Below the pieces are notes generated by a model that was not told the DNA's origin, ran no database searches, and saw only the letters and a list, made by a program, of their open reading frames with translations. The position numbers and the translations under genes were made by a program. A DNA stretch of 64,000 bases from Hymenobacter mellowenesis (GTDB lineage Bacteria; Bacteroidota; Bacteroidia; Cytophagales; Hymenobacteraceae). Shown here piece by piece: positions 34,759-45,063 of this stretch; the first letter of the stretch is position 1, and each line of letters begins with the position of its first letter. Where the stretch lies: assembly GCF_030581005.1 (NCBI RefSeq), contig NZ_JAUQSX010000019.1, positions 42,606-106,605 on the forward strand. Reading direction: 5' to 3'.

Positions 34759-35421
34759 CTAAACGATTTCAATCCGCTTTTGCTCCTGCCGGAAAACCCA
34801 ATAAGAGTATCCATAGCAGAATGCCGCAGTGCCAAGTATCAGCACAAGCACGGCGGGCGTCACCCAGGCCGTGGGCAACACGAAAGCCAACAAGACCAGC
34901 TGCACGCCCGAGAGGCAGAACAGCATGCCGCCAATGCGGTGCGTACGCGCCCACACGGCCGGGCTTTCCAGCGTCCAAGGCGTGCGGATGCCCACGAAAT
35001 AGTTGGGTTGCACAGTGGTGAGATAGTTGCCCATCAGCCCAAAAAACACGCCTAGCAGCACTGCAAGGCCCTGGGCGGGTGGCGTGCTGGGATGCACGCC
35101 CAGGTAGAGACTAAAGCAGGCCAGCCCGCTGAGCAGGCCCACCACCGCCAGCCGAAGCTTCTGGAAATTGGCGTTGCGGCCATCGAGCCGGCGCTTGGGG
35201 TCGAGGTAGGGAAGTGCACTGAGCAGCACGGCCGCGCCCAGCGGCAGGCCCAGCGTAAGTAGCCACAGGTGCTCGCGGCCAGTGTAGCCATCGGCCTGTC
35301 CGCTGCTATCAAAATGCGTGGGCACCTGGGCCGGCAGTTGCTGCCACACCAATGCCAGATACATAGAGGGCACTACCAGCAGCACCAGCGTAAGTAGCGG
35401 CCAAATCAGGTTCTTTTTCAT
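34759..35421 (-). CDS. SdpI/DUF1648 family membrane protein
   Basis: A protein of 220 residues with six hydrophobic segments. The DUF1648 opening (LVVPSMYLALVWQQLPAQVPTHFDSSGQADGY) is followed by the SdpI core NYLTTVQPNYFVGIRTPWTLESPAVWARTHRIGG. In Bacillus subtilis SdpI gives immunity to the SdpC killing peptide and transmits its signal to the repressor SdpR. An ArsR-type gene like sdpR lies 33 bp upstream here. No sdpABC toxin genes are visible in the window, so the pair may answer an external peptide or serve another envelope stress. Confidence 0.88.
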   Translation of the reverse strand: MKKNLIWPLLTLVLLVVPSMYLALVWQQLPAQVPTHFDSSGQADGYTGREHLWLLTLGLPLGAAVLLSALPYLDPKRRLDGRNANFQKLRLAVVGLLSGLACFSLYLGVHPSTPPAQGLAVLLGVFFGLMGNYLTTVQPNYFVGIRTPWTLESPAVWARTHRIGGMLFCLSGVQLVLLAFVLPTAWVTPAVLVLILGTAAFCYGYSYWVFRQEQKRIEIV

Positions 35422-35454
35422 GGATGAAAAGCAAAAATGGGTAATGGGAAAGTG

Positions 35455-35709
35455 TTAGGATTTGAATTGGTAGAGCCAGCCCAGCAACTCGTCAAACACT
35501 GTCATGTTGAGGGTGTAGACCACGAATTGGCCTTGTTTCTGGCTGGTCACAAGCTCGGCCTGGCGCAGCAAGTCGAGGTGGTGGCTGATGGTGGGGGCCG
35601 AAAACTGGAACTGCTCGGCAATGGCCCCGGCGGTGGCCGGCCCGGCCCGCAGCCGTTCCAGAATGGCGCGCCGCGTGGGGTCGTTCAGGGCTTTGAAGAG
35701 CGCATTCAT
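35455..35709 (-). CDS. ArsR/SdpR-type autorepressor
   Basis: A winged-helix DNA-binding protein of 84 residues. ALNDPTRRAILERLRAGPATAGAIAEQF and SAPTISHHLDLLRQAELVTSQKQGQFVVYTLN are the ArsR helix-turn-helix and wing, and the end DELLGWLYQF is typical of the SdpR group. No metal-binding cysteines are present. It heads an operon with the sdpI-like gene and probably represses it from the inverted repeat at 35725-35742. Confidence 0.9.
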   Translation of the reverse strand: MNALFKALNDPTRRAILERLRAGPATAGAIAEQFQFSAPTISHHLDLLRQAELVTSQKQGQFVVYTLNMTVFDELLGWLYQFKS

Positions 35710-35724
35710 AAAACCAATTCAATG

Positions 35725-35742
35725 TTTAGGCAAATGTCTAAA
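35725..35742. promoter_or_regulatory. Candidate operator of the sdpR-like gene
   Basis: TTTAG, eight bases, then CTAAA form an inverted repeat 15-33 bases before the ArsR-type start, with outer ATG/AAT symmetry on both sides. The position fits autoregulation by a dimeric winged-helix repressor. Confidence 0.4.
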
Positions 35743-35755
35743 TAAAATTGACATA

Positions 35756-35789
35756 AAAAAGCGCGGCCCCCTAAAAAGGAGCCGCGCCA
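35756..35789 (-). terminator. Terminator of the small membrane-protein gene
   Basis: On the minus strand GGCGCGGCTCC and GGGGGCCGCGC pair over an AT-rich loop and are followed by a run of six T residues, about 35 bases after the stop at 35825. Confidence 0.7.
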
Positions 35790-35824
35790 ATAAACTATTT
35801 ATAGAGGGTAATGATAAGTGCTTA

Positions 35825-36199
35825 CTAAGCAGGCTGCTGCATAGGCGCTTCGGCCGGCTTAGCTGCGGTGCGGCCCCAGGCGCTGCAGCGGGCGCGCATT
35901 TCCTGGCGGAATTTCTCGCGGGCATCGGGGGTGAGGTGCTCCATGCGGCCGGCCATGCGCTGCTGCCAAGCTCGTTTCTTGGCCGCCCAGCCGCCGTGCC
36001 GCCCACCCCGGAACCCAAACAAAATGCGGCTGAGCACCAGCAGGCCCAAGGTTTGCGCCAACGTGATAACGGGCAGGTGAAACAGCGAAGGCATCAGCCA
36101 GTTCCACAACGCCTGGGTGACGAAGGTGGCCACGGCCACAAACAGTGCCGCGAAGAAGAAGAAACGAAGGCCGCGCAGCAGCCAGAATTTACGGTCCAT
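35825..36199 (-). CDS. Small membrane protein downstream of the ECF sigma gene
   Basis: A protein of 124 residues. Two hydrophobic segments lie at about 11-30 and 42-60 (FFFFAALFVAVATFVTQALW and VITLAQTLGLLVLSRILFGF), followed by a basic, helical cytoplasmic or periplasmic tail (AWQQRMAGRMEHLTPDAREKFRQEMRARC). The MEHLTPDAREKFRQEM segment recalls heavy-metal-sensor-like or Spy/CpxP-type helices but is too short for a call. It follows the sigma factor by about 100 bp and may be its regulator; that is inference. Confidence 0.65.
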   Translation of the reverse strand: MDRKFWLLRGLRFFFFAALFVAVATFVTQALWNWLMPSLFHLPVITLAQTLGLLVLSRILFGFRGGRHGGWAAKKRAWQQRMAGRMEHLTPDAREKFRQEMRARCSAWGRTAAKPAEAPMQQPA

Positions 36200-36205
36200 G
36201 ATATT

Positions 36206-36300
36206 GTAGTTGTCAGTTGCTGGTTGTCAGTTGTTAGCCGCTGGTGTTGAGAAAGGTATTAGGCCTAACAACTGATAACCAGAAACTAACAACTTAAAAA
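36206..36300. repeat. Inverted CAACTGA-type repeat between the sigma factor and the membrane protein
   Basis: TAGTTGTCAGTTGCTGGTTG and its approximate complement (AACAACTGATAACCAGAAAC) face each other over about 90 bp. A single related arm (GCTAACAACTGACAAC) lies at 1348-1363. Confidence 0.55.
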
Positions 36301-36912
36301 CTAATCGGTGAATAATTCGGTGTACAGTGTTTGGAGGCGCTTGCGCAGGTGCAGCACGGCGTAGTGCTTGCGCGAAATCAGGGTTTTGAGCGGCACGTCG
36401 GTTTCTTCCTCCATCTCGCGGAAGGTTTTGTCTTCCAGTTCGTGCCACACAAATACTTCACGCTGGGCGGCTGGCAGTTCGGCCAGCGCTTCCGACAACG
36501 CTTCCATCAGGGTTTCGCGGAGCAGGCGGTTTTCGGGCGAGTCGTCGGCGGCGGGCAGCAGGTCGGCCAGCAGGAGGCCTTCGCCGTCGTCGTTGGCTTC
36601 GGCCGCGCCGAAGGCTTCTTCAAGGCTCACCGGCCGCTTGCGGCGGTAGAGGTCGGTGATGCGGTTGCGGGCCACCCGGAAGAGCCAGGCTGCCGCCTGC
36701 TCCACGGGCTTGAGCAGCCGGTAGCTTTCCACGAGCTCGGCGAAAACGTCCTGCAGCAGGTCTTCGGCCTCGGCTTCGTCGGGGATGCGGCGCCGGATGA
36801 ACTGCAGCAGCCGCGGCCGTTGCTGGCGCACGGCGTCCGCAATCTGGCGGTCCTGTTGGGCCGCCGTCATTGGCGCAAGGGAGGAGGGGAGCGAAAGTGC
36901 CATGGTTGTCAT
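36301..36912 (-). CDS. ECF-type RNA polymerase sigma factor
   Basis: A protein of about 203 residues. Region 2 is RLLQFIRRRIPDEAEAEDLLQDVFAELVESY to AAWLFRVARNRITDLYRRKRP, and region 4 is LAELPAAQREVFVWHELEDKTFREMEEETDVPLKTLISRKHYAVLHLRKRL. A spacer of about 50 residues with LADLLPAADDS separates them. The start may be at 36912, 36903 or 36870; all precede region 2. The next gene in the operon is a small membrane protein, a common position for a partner of such factors, though it does not look like a standard anti-sigma protein. Confidence 0.88.
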   Translation of the reverse strand: MTTMALSLPSSLAPMTAAQQDRQIADAVRQQRPRLLQFIRRRIPDEAEAEDLLQDVFAELVESYRLLKPVEQAAAWLFRVARNRITDLYRRKRPVSLEEAFGAAEANDDGEGLLLADLLPAADDSPENRLLRETLMEALSEALAELPAAQREVFVWHELEDKTFREMEEETDVPLKTLISRKHYAVLHLRKRLQTLYTELFTD

Positions 36913-36981
36913 TCTGAACAAACAGACGCGGGCCCTTCGAAATTACTTTAAGTTTTTTTGGGAGGGCATCAAAATGCCGTT

Positions 36982-37092
36982 GAACGTCATGCAGAGCGCA
37001 GCGAAGCATCTTGCCCGCCGCCACCAATCTTTTTCCTGGCGATTGAATTACTTGCTACGGGCAAGATGCTTCGCTGCGCTCTGCATGACGTT
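36982..37092. repeat. Palindromic repeat, GTCATGCnGAGCG family (copy 5)
   Basis: GAACGTCATGCAGAGCGCAG and CTGCGCTCTGCATGACGTTC are exact arms, with CGAAGCATCTTGCCCG and its complement inside. The loop is about 35 bp. Confidence 0.9.
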
Positions 37093-37146
37093 CCTTGTAT
37101 GTACAGCGCCCCGCAAAATCAACCCCTGATTTTTCGTTTTTCAGGG

Positions 37147-37154
37147 TACCTTTG
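37147..37154 (+). promoter_or_regulatory. Predicted -7 element of the nuoK promoter (TACCTTTG)
   Basis: Exact TAnnTTTG match, 42 bp before the nuoK ATG. TTTTTCG upstream is a weak -33 candidate. Confidence 0.5.
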
Positions 37155-37196
37155 CCGGCCGGCCGGCTGCACAGCCCTTTCGCCGCTTCTTTGCGC

Positions 37197-37541
37197 ATGG
37201 ACCCCACCGTTTCCCAAACCATCCCCGAAGTCATTCGGACCGTTCCGCTTCAGTACTACGTGTTTTTCGCCTCGGCTCTGTTTGCCATTGGCGTCACGGG
37301 CGTGCTGGTGCGGCGCAACGCCATCATTATTTTCATGTGCATTGAGCTCATGCTCAACGCTGTGAATATCCTGCTGACGGCCTTTTCGGCCTACCGTGCC
37401 GATGCCAACGGGCAGATTTTCGTGTTCTTCATCATGGCCGTGGCCGCCGCCGAAGTCTCGGTGGGCCTGGGCATCATCGTCATGATTTACCGCAACTACC
37501 AGACCACCGATGTCAACCTACTTAGCAGGTTGAAGTGGTAA
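37197..37541 (+). CDS. nuoK: NADH-quinone oxidoreductase subunit K
   Basis: A small membrane subunit of complex I, 114 residues with three helices. YYVFFASALFAIGVTGVLVRRNAI and FMCIELMLNAVNILLTAFSAY carry the conserved glutamates of the proton path, followed by FVFFIMAVAAAEVSVGLGIIVMIYR. I start at ATG 37197 (MDPTVSQTIPEV); an earlier in-frame start adds an unconserved leader from the palindromic repeat. nuoL follows after a palindromic repeat. The remaining complex I genes A-J are not in the window. Confidence 0.95.
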   Translation: MDPTVSQTIPEVIRTVPLQYYVFFASALFAIGVTGVLVRRNAIIIFMCIELMLNAVNILLTAFSAYRADANGQIFVFFIMAVAAAEVSVGLGIIVMIYRNYQTTDVNLLSRLKW

Positions 37542-37550
37542 ATCGACGTC

Positions 37551-37722
37551 TGTCATTGCGGGTGGAGCGCAGCGAAATGCGGCAATCCGTCCTCCCAATG
37601 CGACCAGCCTAATCATGTGACAAGCCCCGAAAAGGCAAGTCAGCTAAGTGTGTCACTCCTCAAAGTGACTGAGAGTTAGAGGACGGATTGCCGCGTTTCG
37701 CTGCGCTCCACTCGCAATGACA
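37551..37722. repeat. Long palindromic repeat, GTCATTGCGAG family (copy 2), between nuoK and nuoL
   Basis: TGTCATTGCGGGTGGAGCGC and GCGCTCCACTCGCAATGACA are the outer arms, with GGCAATCCGTCCTC / GAGGACGGATTGCC inside. The middle repeats part of the 4308-4513 element, including CCAGCCTAATCATGTGACAA. Confidence 0.85.
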
Positions 37723-37738
37723 AATTGCCCCAAGTACA

Positions 37739-39691
<1,953 letters not shown>

Positions 39692-39721
39692 GCTTAAAAA
39701 TCTGTGAAAAGCGTGCGCAAT

Positions 39722-40072
39722 ATGAAAACCTGGACGGAGCGACTGCTGATGGTTTTGCTGATTGGTGCCGTAGGCGCTTGCGCCCCCGACAAGCCTAAGG
39801 CGCAGGACGTCAACCCGCGCGACCATTTTGTGGGCGAGTGGAAAAGCGACGATACCAATTCCCAGACGCATACCCGCATCCAGCGCTCCGGCGACAATTT
39901 CTTTATTCACGAAGGCCTAAACGACCTGACGGGCATCTACGATTCCACGGCCCAGGCCATTATGATTGATAACGGGGTGAAGAAAATCCCTGTCAAATAC
40001 CTGCCCGAAACCGACCAGATATTAGTGAGTGGAGGCAGCCGGGATGCCAAATTTTCGCGGGTAAAAAAGTAA
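39722..40072 (+). CDS. Hypothetical small lipoprotein
   Basis: A protein of 116 residues starting MKTWTERLLMVLLIGAVGAC, lipobox VGAC at residue 20. The mature domain reads FVGEWKSDDTNSQTHTRIQRSG, FIHEGLNDLTGIYDSTAQAIMI and QILVSGGSRDAKFSRV, a small lipocalin-like or DUF3876-like beta pattern. The gene starts 30 bp after nuoL. Expression with nuoL is possible but no functional link is known. Confidence 0.7.
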   Translation: MKTWTERLLMVLLIGAVGACAPDKPKAQDVNPRDHFVGEWKSDDTNSQTHTRIQRSGDNFFIHEGLNDLTGIYDSTAQAIMIDNGVKKIPVKYLPETDQILVSGGSRDAKFSRVKK

Positions 40073-40099
40073 GTGCCGACCAGTCTTCGGCTATCACCG

Positions 40100-40121
40100 G
40101 GCCAGCGCAAATGCGCTGGCC
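40100..40121 (+). terminator. Hairpin after the small lipoprotein
   Basis: GGCCAGCGC and GCGCTGGCC pair exactly over an AAAT loop, 28 bp after the stop. The following TTGTGCGTTGT is only weakly T-rich. Confidence 0.45.
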
Positions 40122-40333
40122 TTGTGCGTTGTGCAGGTGACGTTGGGCCGTGAAAAGCGGTACCTGAAAGTGAGGACACCGGCTGATTTCTAAATATTTA
40201 ATTTGTTGGTAGCAGCAGTAGCGCTGAAGCGGTGAGCAACTTTTTCGTGTGAATAAGGTATAGCAGCACATCCAAAACGGCCCGGCGGGCCGGATGCGGA
40301 TTTGTGCTTCTTTTCCCATCATCACTAAAAAAT

Positions 40334-41959
40334 ATGCTCTCGAAACCTCAACTCCTTCGTGGTGTTGCACTCGGGGCCGTCATGCTTGGCATGGCAGCTC
40401 CGCACGCGCAGGCCCAAACCGCCGACAAAAAGACGGCCATCAGCGGCTGGGTCAGCTCGCTGCAGTACACCGGCAACCTGGGCACCGACTTCTGGAAGCT
40501 CAGCGGCGTCGACATTGAAGTGGGCGGCGGCGGCGGCATCACGCGCTACCTCTCGCCTTCGTTCGACCTGGGCGTGTTCGGCAACTACGAGACGTATAAG
40601 TTCTCGTCGATGATTAAGCCCGGCGAAAATTTCGAAGCCCGCGTGGGCATGATTGATTTGGGCCTAAAGCTCAAACTGAACAACGGCAAGATTCTGAAAG
40701 AAAATTCTTTCATTCAGCCTTACTTGATGGCCGGGCCGGGTTTGTTCATCGCCAACAGCACGGGCCGCTCTACTACCCTGGGCCAGGCAGCGCCTTCCAC
40801 GTTCTTCCGCCAAATCCGGCGCGGCGAAGTGTTTGGCGCGGCGGGCCTGCGTTTCCGGCTCTCGGAGTCGGTGTTTGCCGATGTGCAGACGGGCTATTAC
40901 TACCCTTTCACCGATGAGGTGGACGGTGTGGTACAGAACGAAGTAGACAGCCGCAACGACCGGTTTCTGCGTCATCAGGCCGGCATCACGGTGGCCTTCG
41001 GCCAGATGAAGGACGAGGATAAGGACGGTGTTTCGGACAAGAAGGACAAGTGCCCCGGCACGCCCGCTGGCGTGGCTGTGGACCCCAACGGCTGCCCGCT
41101 CGATAAGGACGGCGACGGCGTGCCCGACTACCAGGACAAGTGCCCCGACGTGAAAGGCGTAGCCGCCCTGCAAGGCTGCCCCGACCGCGACGGTGACGGC
41201 GTGACCGATGCCGAAGACGCCTGCCCCGATACCCCCGGCAAGGCCGAGCTGAAAGGCTGCCCCGACGCCGACAACGACGGTGTGATTGACCAGAACGACA
41301 AGTGCCCCGGCACCCCGGCTGGTGTGCGCGTGGATGCCAACGGCTGCCCGCTTGACCGCGACGGCGATGGTGTGCCCGACTACCAGGACCGTTGCCCCGA
41401 CCGCGCCGGCCCCGCTTCGAACCGTGGCTGCCCCGAGATTAAAGCTGAAGCCAAAAAGCGTCTGCAGGAAGCCACGAAATTCATCAACTTTGAATTCAAT
41501 AAGGCCGTGCTGCTGCCCAGCTCGTACCCGACCCTGAAAGACCTGGCCGCCCTCATGTCGGAATACCCCGACTACACCATGAGCATTGCGGGCCATACCG
41601 ACAGCAAAGGCGCTGACGACTACAACCTGCGCCTCTCGTACGATCGCGCTGCTTCGGCCCGCACCTACATGCTGAGCCAGGGCGTGCCGGCCGACCGCAT
41701 CGAATCTCGCGGCTACGGCGAAACCAAGCCGATTGCCGACAACGCCAAAGCTGCTGGCCAGGCCCTGAACCGCCGCGTGGAATTCGACCTCTACCTCACC
41801 GGTGAGCCCAACTCGGCCGAGGTGAAGTATGGCCCCGCGCCCACTATCTCGGAGCTGGAGAAAACGCCGGAAGGCCGTCCCACTGCCGGTAAGGCGCCCG
41901 TGAAGAAGGCCCCGGCCAAGAAGGCTCCGGTTAAAAAAGCCCCCGTTAAGCGCAAGTAA
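40334..41959 (+). CDS. OmpA-family outer membrane protein with thrombospondin type 3 repeats
   Basis: A protein of 541 residues. Signal peptide (about 1-29, ending AQAQ), an N-terminal eight-strand barrel (about 30-225), four to five calcium-binding thrombospondin type 3 units (DEDKDGVSDKKDKCPGTP, DKDGDGVPDYQDKCPD, DRDGDGVTDAEDACPD, DADNDGVIDQNDKCPG, DRDGDGVPDYQDRCPD), and a peptidoglycan-binding OmpA domain with INFEFNKAVLLPSS and GHTDSKGADDYNLRLSYDRA. After the domain comes an unusual Lys/Ala/Pro tail (KKAPAKKAPVKKAPVKRK). Probably anchors the outer membrane to the wall. A strong terminator follows. Confidence 0.94.
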   Translation: MLSKPQLLRGVALGAVMLGMAAPHAQAQTADKKTAISGWVSSLQYTGNLGTDFWKLSGVDIEVGGGGGITRYLSPSFDLGVFGNYETYKFSSMIKPGENFEARVGMIDLGLKLKLNNGKILKENSFIQPYLMAGPGLFIANSTGRSTTLGQAAPSTFFRQIRRGEVFGAAGLRFRLSESVFADVQTGYYYPFTDEVDGVVQNEVDSRNDRFLRHQAGITVAFGQMKDEDKDGVSDKKDKCPGTPAGVAVDPNGCPLDKDGDGVPDYQDKCPDVKGVAALQGCPDRDGDGVTDAEDACPDTPGKAELKGCPDADNDGVIDQNDKCPGTPAGVRVDANGCPLDRDGDGVPDYQDRCPDRAGPASNRGCPEIKAEAKKRLQEATKFINFEFNKAVLLPSSYPTLKDLAALMSEYPDYTMSIAGHTDSKGADDYNLRLSYDRAASARTYMLSQGVPADRIESRGYGETKPIADNAKAAGQALNRRVEFDLYLTGEPNSAEVKYGPAPTISELEKTPEGRPTAGKAPVKKAPAKKAPVKKAPVKRK

Positions 41960-41978
41960 ACGGAACGGTTAAGTAAGG

Positions 41979-42014
41979 AAAAGGCCCGCTCTCATCAGAG
42001 CGGGCCTTTTTTTG
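41979..42014 (+). terminator. Terminator of the OmpA gene
   Basis: AAAAGGCCCGCTCT and AGAGCGGGCCTTTTTTT pair exactly over a four-base loop, 20 bp after the stop. Confidence 0.9.
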
Positions 42015-42038
42015 TTGTCTATGTATTAACGCGAATTG

Positions 42039-42290
42039 GAATTGCGAGGTCCCATGCTGTGGCAACCGAAGGACGGCGTGGCTAATCCGTCTTGTTTTCT
42101 GTGACAGACCTATTAATTTGACAAAGTTTTAAAACGTGAGAAGCTCCAATACTGCGTGTTATTTGAGCTTTTTGCTAAAAGGAAGTGACTGGTGTTAAGA
42201 TGACGGATTAGCTACGTTGTCCTTCGGTTGCTACGGGCTACGCCTTCGCAATGACAGGGCTGCCTCGCAATGACAACTCGCAATGACAAA
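42039..42290. repeat. Long palindromic repeat, GTCATTGCGAG family (copy 3)
   Basis: ATTGCGAGGTCCCATGC with GGCTAATCCGTCTTG at the left faces GACGGATTAGC and TTCGCAATGACAGG at the right; the right end repeats CTCGCAATGACAA twice more. The gap 41960-42295 holds this element and the terminator only. Confidence 0.7.
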
Positions 42291-42295
42291 ACTGA

Positions 42296-44959
42296 CTACT
42301 GTACCGCATACGTGACTGCCAGGTAGTACAGACCGCCCACGCTAGGGCCGCCGAGGTAGGACACATAATATTGGTTCAGCACATTGCTGGCGCCGAGCTT
42401 AAGCCGCACCGGCGCGGCGGGCACGGCATAGCTCAGCTGGGCATCGAGGGTGGCGTAGGCGGGCACGTTGCCGTTCACCAGGAAGGTTTGGGAATAGTAG
42501 CCCTGCTGCCAGCGGTAGTTGAGGCCGAAACCGAGGTGGTGGTAGGCATTTTCGTTGGCCAGGCTCAGGTTGTAAGTCCAGCGCGGGGTGTTGAAGCCGT
42601 CTTCCAGGCCGTCGCCGTTGGTGGTGCGGTCGAGGCGGGCGTAGGTGGTATTAGCCCCGAGGAGGTAGCCGTGCGCCGTTTCGTAGCGCAGCCCCAGAGA
42701 GCCACCGTAGTTATACACCTGGCTGCGGGAATTGGTCCAGAGGCGGTAGCGAGCTTGGCCGGTGCGGGCGTTCAGGGCCGTGGCAATGGTGTTGAGGTCG
42801 GTGCCGGCAGTGAGGGGCGCGCCGGCGCTGGTTTGGGGCACGTAGGCTTCGACCTGGGCAATGAAGTCGCGGTAGGAGTTGGAGTAGAAATCCACGTCGA
42901 GTCCCAGCCGGCCCGCCTTGCCGAAAGCTGCTTTATAGCCAATTTCAAACGAACGGATGTACTCCGGCTGGAGGTAGGTGTACGGGTTTTTTACCAGCAT
43001 TCCCTGGTTTTCGGCAATGGCCTGCTGCCGCTTCTGGGCCGCCGTTGCCGCCGAGGTATTGGCATTGATGGCGGCCGTCACGGCCGTATTGAATGCATCG
43101 ATGCTGGTGCGCAGGTAGCTGTTTTCAAACACCCCGTCCGACATCACCCGCAGCCCGCCAATGCGCTTCACCTGCCCGCTGTTCACGTTTGAAAAACCCT
43201 CAAATAAGCTCGGGAAACGGTAGCCACTCTGGTAGCTGAGGCGGAAATTCTGCCGCTGCGTGGGGGAGAACACGGCCGTGAGGCGCGGGTTGAATTTGGT
43301 GTCGAAGTAGTCGTTCTTATCGGCCCGCAGCGTGGCGGTGAGGCGCAGCTTATCGGCCAGCAGCCGGCCGCCGGCCTGCACAAATCCGCCGGTTTTCGAG
43401 TAAGTAAGGTTGTCGGCCAGTGGGTCGCGGCCGGGGTTGGGGTTGATGAAATAGTTGCCGTCGGGCACGACGATGTAGGTGCGGTGGTCGGCCCCGGCCA
43501 GCAAGTCGAGGGCGGCGGGCAGGGCGTGGCCGCCGCGCCGCAGGGCTTCGGCCAGGTTCACCTGGGTTTCGGCGTGGAGCAGGTCGGCGCGCACGCGCAG
43601 GGCCGCGCCCTGGTCCCAGTTGTTGATGCCCTGCAGCTCGCTCAGGCGCTGGTCGAAGGCCGCGGTGCCGGGCTGCAGGCGGCCGGCATCGGCAGCGGTG
43701 CGGGCGGTGGCGTGGGCCGTGGCCACGGGCTGGCCGGCCGCTACGGCGCCGTTCCAGGCGCTGGTGTAGTCGGCGTTCCATTGCGCGTCGGGCTTGAAGC
43801 TGCGGTCGATGTTTTCGCCCATCGAGCGCAGGTTGTAGCTCTGGCCGGTGTTTTCGCGGGTGAGGTAGGCGCGGGCCTGCACCACGGGCGTGGTGAGGGC
43901 CAGGGCGTGCTGCTGCAGGCGGTAGTCTTGCAGGCGGAAGCGGTTCGAGCGCTGGTACACGTTGTCGAACCCAGCCACGCGGTAGGTGTAGGCCAGCTCC
44001 GTGCCGGGCCGGAAGCGGTAGTGCACGGCCGCGTCGGCCTTCAGCACCTTGAGGTTGTAATCGACCAAATCCCGTTCATCATACCCGGTGCGGGCCACCG
44101 AATACTGCTTGCCGCCCAGCGTGAGCGTACTCCGGTCCGACGACTCGTTGCCGTAGCGGTTCACTTGGTCCGCGGCCGGGTTGTCGGCCCCGAACAGGCC
44201 GGTGGTGGCGTTGCCGGTCGGGTTGAGGTCGGTCTGGTCGTTGGCCACCCAGTCGTAGGCCCGCAGGTAAGTAGCATTGATTTTGAATGCTAACCTATCG
44301 GCCACCAGTACTTTGGCGTAGCGCACACTGGTTTCTGAGTAGATATGCTCCGGCGAGCTGCCCGCGCCCAGCGTCCGCACGTTCGGGTCGTTGAGGTGGT
44401 TGAGGCCCGTCTGCTGCCGCACGCTCAGCCCTTCGGAATTAAACGGGTTTTTCGTCTGGAAATTCGCCAGCCCGTTGATGGCGTTTAGCCCGTAGAGCGC
44501 CGAGGCCGTGCCCGGCACGATTTCTACCGCGCTGATGTCCAAATCGCTAGGTCCCAGCACATTTCCAATCGGTCCGCCAATGTGCGGCGCCTGGTTGTCC
44601 ACGCCATCCACCAGCTGGGAGAAGCGCACGTTGGTGGTGTTGGCGAACCCGCGGGCATTAATTACCTTAAAGCCCAGACTGGGCGTAATCACCTGCACGC
44701 CTTTTAAATGCTCAATGGCGTCGAAAAACGACGGCGCCGGCGTAAGGCGTATGGCCCGGGCGTTGAGCTTTTCCACCGTCACCGGTGACTGTAGAAAGCT
44801 CTCCTCCACCCGCGAAGCCGACACCACTACTTCTTCCAGATGGAGGTTTTGGCGAGCGGTGTCAGCCGGGGCAATGGTCTGAGCTTGAATGGTAAAGGCT
44901 GGAACGAGCCCGGCAGGCAGCAGCGCGAATCGCGCGCCCTTGAGTAGGCGTGGTAGCAT
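42296..44959 (-). CDS. TonB-dependent receptor of a probable molybdenum-linked operon
   Basis: A protein of 887 residues. Signal peptide MLPRLLKGARFALL... ends near TIQAQ. The plug begins almost at once (LHLEEVVVSASRVEESFLQSPVTVEKL, GLANFQTKNPFNSEGLSVRQQ) with no carboxypeptidase-like domain, and a long barrel ends with YYLAVTYAVQ. Upstream on the same strand are a sulfite-oxidase-like domain protein and a ModE-like regulator, so uptake of molybdate, tungstate or a chelate of them is a reasonable guess, though only from position. No modABC genes are seen. The start at 44959 lies just downstream of an inverted repeat. Confidence 0.85.
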   Translation of the reverse strand: MLPRLLKGARFALLPAGLVPAFTIQAQTIAPADTARQNLHLEEVVVSASRVEESFLQSPVTVEKLNARAIRLTPAPSFFDAIEHLKGVQVITPSLGFKVINARGFANTTNVRFSQLVDGVDNQAPHIGGPIGNVLGPSDLDISAVEIVPGTASALYGLNAINGLANFQTKNPFNSEGLSVRQQTGLNHLNDPNVRTLGAGSSPEHIYSETSVRYAKVLVADRLAFKINATYLRAYDWVANDQTDLNPTGNATTGLFGADNPAADQVNRYGNESSDRSTLTLGGKQYSVARTGYDERDLVDYNLKVLKADAAVHYRFRPGTELAYTYRVAGFDNVYQRSNRFRLQDYRLQQHALALTTPVVQARAYLTRENTGQSYNLRSMGENIDRSFKPDAQWNADYTSAWNGAVAAGQPVATAHATARTAADAGRLQPGTAAFDQRLSELQGINNWDQGAALRVRADLLHAETQVNLAEALRRGGHALPAALDLLAGADHRTYIVVPDGNYFINPNPGRDPLADNLTYSKTGGFVQAGGRLLADKLRLTATLRADKNDYFDTKFNPRLTAVFSPTQRQNFRLSYQSGYRFPSLFEGFSNVNSGQVKRIGGLRVMSDGVFENSYLRTSIDAFNTAVTAAINANTSAATAAQKRQQAIAENQGMLVKNPYTYLQPEYIRSFEIGYKAAFGKAGRLGLDVDFYSNSYRDFIAQVEAYVPQTSAGAPLTAGTDLNTIATALNARTGQARYRLWTNSRSQVYNYGGSLGLRYETAHGYLLGANTTYARLDRTTNGDGLEDGFNTPRWTYNLSLANENAYHHLGFGLNYRWQQGYYSQTFLVNGNVPAYATLDAQLSYAVPAAPVRLKLGASNVLNQYYVSYLGGPSVGGLYYLAVTYAVQ

Positions 44960-44979
44960 AAGGGAGTGGTGAATGAATT

Positions 44980-45063
44980 GTAGAGACGCGACACTTCGCA
45001 TCTTCTCGTTAGACGATGCCCGAACGGCGCGGTACCGGAGATGCGAAGTGTCGCGTTTCTACA
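44980..45063. repeat. Inverted repeat upstream of the TonB receptor
   Basis: TGTAGAGACGCGACACTTCGC and GCGAAGTGTCGCGTTTCTACA are almost exact arms, with ATCTT / GAGAT inside. They resemble the GGTAGAGACGCAA arm at 9277-9413. Confidence 0.8.

Noticed and set aside
34759..35421. Complete Sdp cannibalism system
   Set aside because: Only repressor and immunity-like genes are present; no SdpA, SdpB or SdpC candidates were found in the window.
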